From: an uncultured Gemmiger sp.
GTDB lineage: Bacteria; Bacillota; Clostridia; Oscillospirales; Ruminococcaceae
DNA: 64,000 nucleotides
Assembly (NCBI GenBank): GCA_947629015.1
Contig: CANRCB010000007.1
Coordinates: forward strand, 23,263 to 87,262
Direction of reading: 5' to 3'
This document shows positions 63,984 to 64,000 of the stretch, one piece after another. The position numbers and the translations under genes are program-made. The notes beneath the pieces are model-generated. The model had not been told where the DNA came from. It was given only the letters and a program-made list of their open reading frames with translations, and did not search any database. Every line of letters begins with the position of its first letter. The first letter of the stretch is position 1.

Positions 63984-64000
63984 GCGGCAGCCGCCCGCCA

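Overview
The window is a contiguous stretch of a high-GC, low-UTR Gram-positive chromosome. The gene set points to a member of the Clostridia, most likely an Oscillospiraceae/Ruminococcaceae gut anaerobe of the Faecalibacterium-Gemmiger-Subdoligranulum type. The evidence is an IreB-family protein, a ThiT thiamine transporter behind a TPP riboswitch, tandem DUF3048 lipoproteins, the TIGR03915/TIGR03916 repair pair, a Sapep dipeptidase, glycogen phosphorylase, ZapA and strong AGGAGG-type ribosome binding sites. No rRNA is present, so the genus is inference. There is no sign of a plasmid or a live prophage.

Layout. 1-5.9 kb: two DUF3048 proteins, ireB, TPP riboswitch-thiT, a small AbrB-like regulator, an XRE regulator and a histidine phosphatase. 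6-15.7 kb is a minus-strand block: a methionine gamma-lyase-like PLP enzyme, a P-loop kinase, a GNAT protein and murD (one operon with its own promoter), a PRPP synthetase-like gene, a Sapep dipeptidase and the DNA repair pair. 15.8-19.2 kb: an S24-type repressor facing a small membrane protein across a twin-operator promoter region, then an AT-rich foreign island with integrase debris that ends at two tRNA-Ser genes. 19.3-33 kb: PadR and its partner, a MATE exporter, fucO-like dehydrogenase, a BlaI-like regulator, serC-serA, a polytopic glycosyltransferase-like protein, pyridoxamine kinase, trmL, a DegV protein and a second MATE protein. 34-51 kb is a cell-surface polysaccharide region: an Lrp regulator and GT2 enzyme, a minus-strand operon of a LegB-like dehydratase, a DUF2142 protein and two copies of a GT-C-like plus accessory module, a PfkB sugar kinase, then MBOAT, DltD-like, surface-carbohydrate, flippase, GNAT and hflX genes. 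53-64 kb: SPFH/NfeD, a GH13 amylase and glycogen phosphorylase, zapA, a U32 peptidase, dut, maf and mreB.

How it fits together. Serine synthesis (serC, serA), thiamine uptake, glycogen/maltodextrin use and envelope growth (murD, mreB, zapA, maf, polysaccharide genes) are housekeeping. Regulation is visible at several sites: sigma-A type promoters with 17-18 bp spacing, the TPP switch, a PadR palindrome, BlaI-like direct repeats and ACAAC-N5-GTTGT operators.

The most unusual content is intergenic. At three loci (about 2.2, 10.4 and 33.7 kb) an insert lies between two exact copies of a terminator-like hairpin. At 10.4, 33.7 and 46.7 kb the inserts share a multi-hairpin module whose stem sequences differ but stay fully paired, in the same orientation as the flanking genes. 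I read this as a family of small terminator-targeting mobile or structured-RNA elements. I do not recognise it as a named family.
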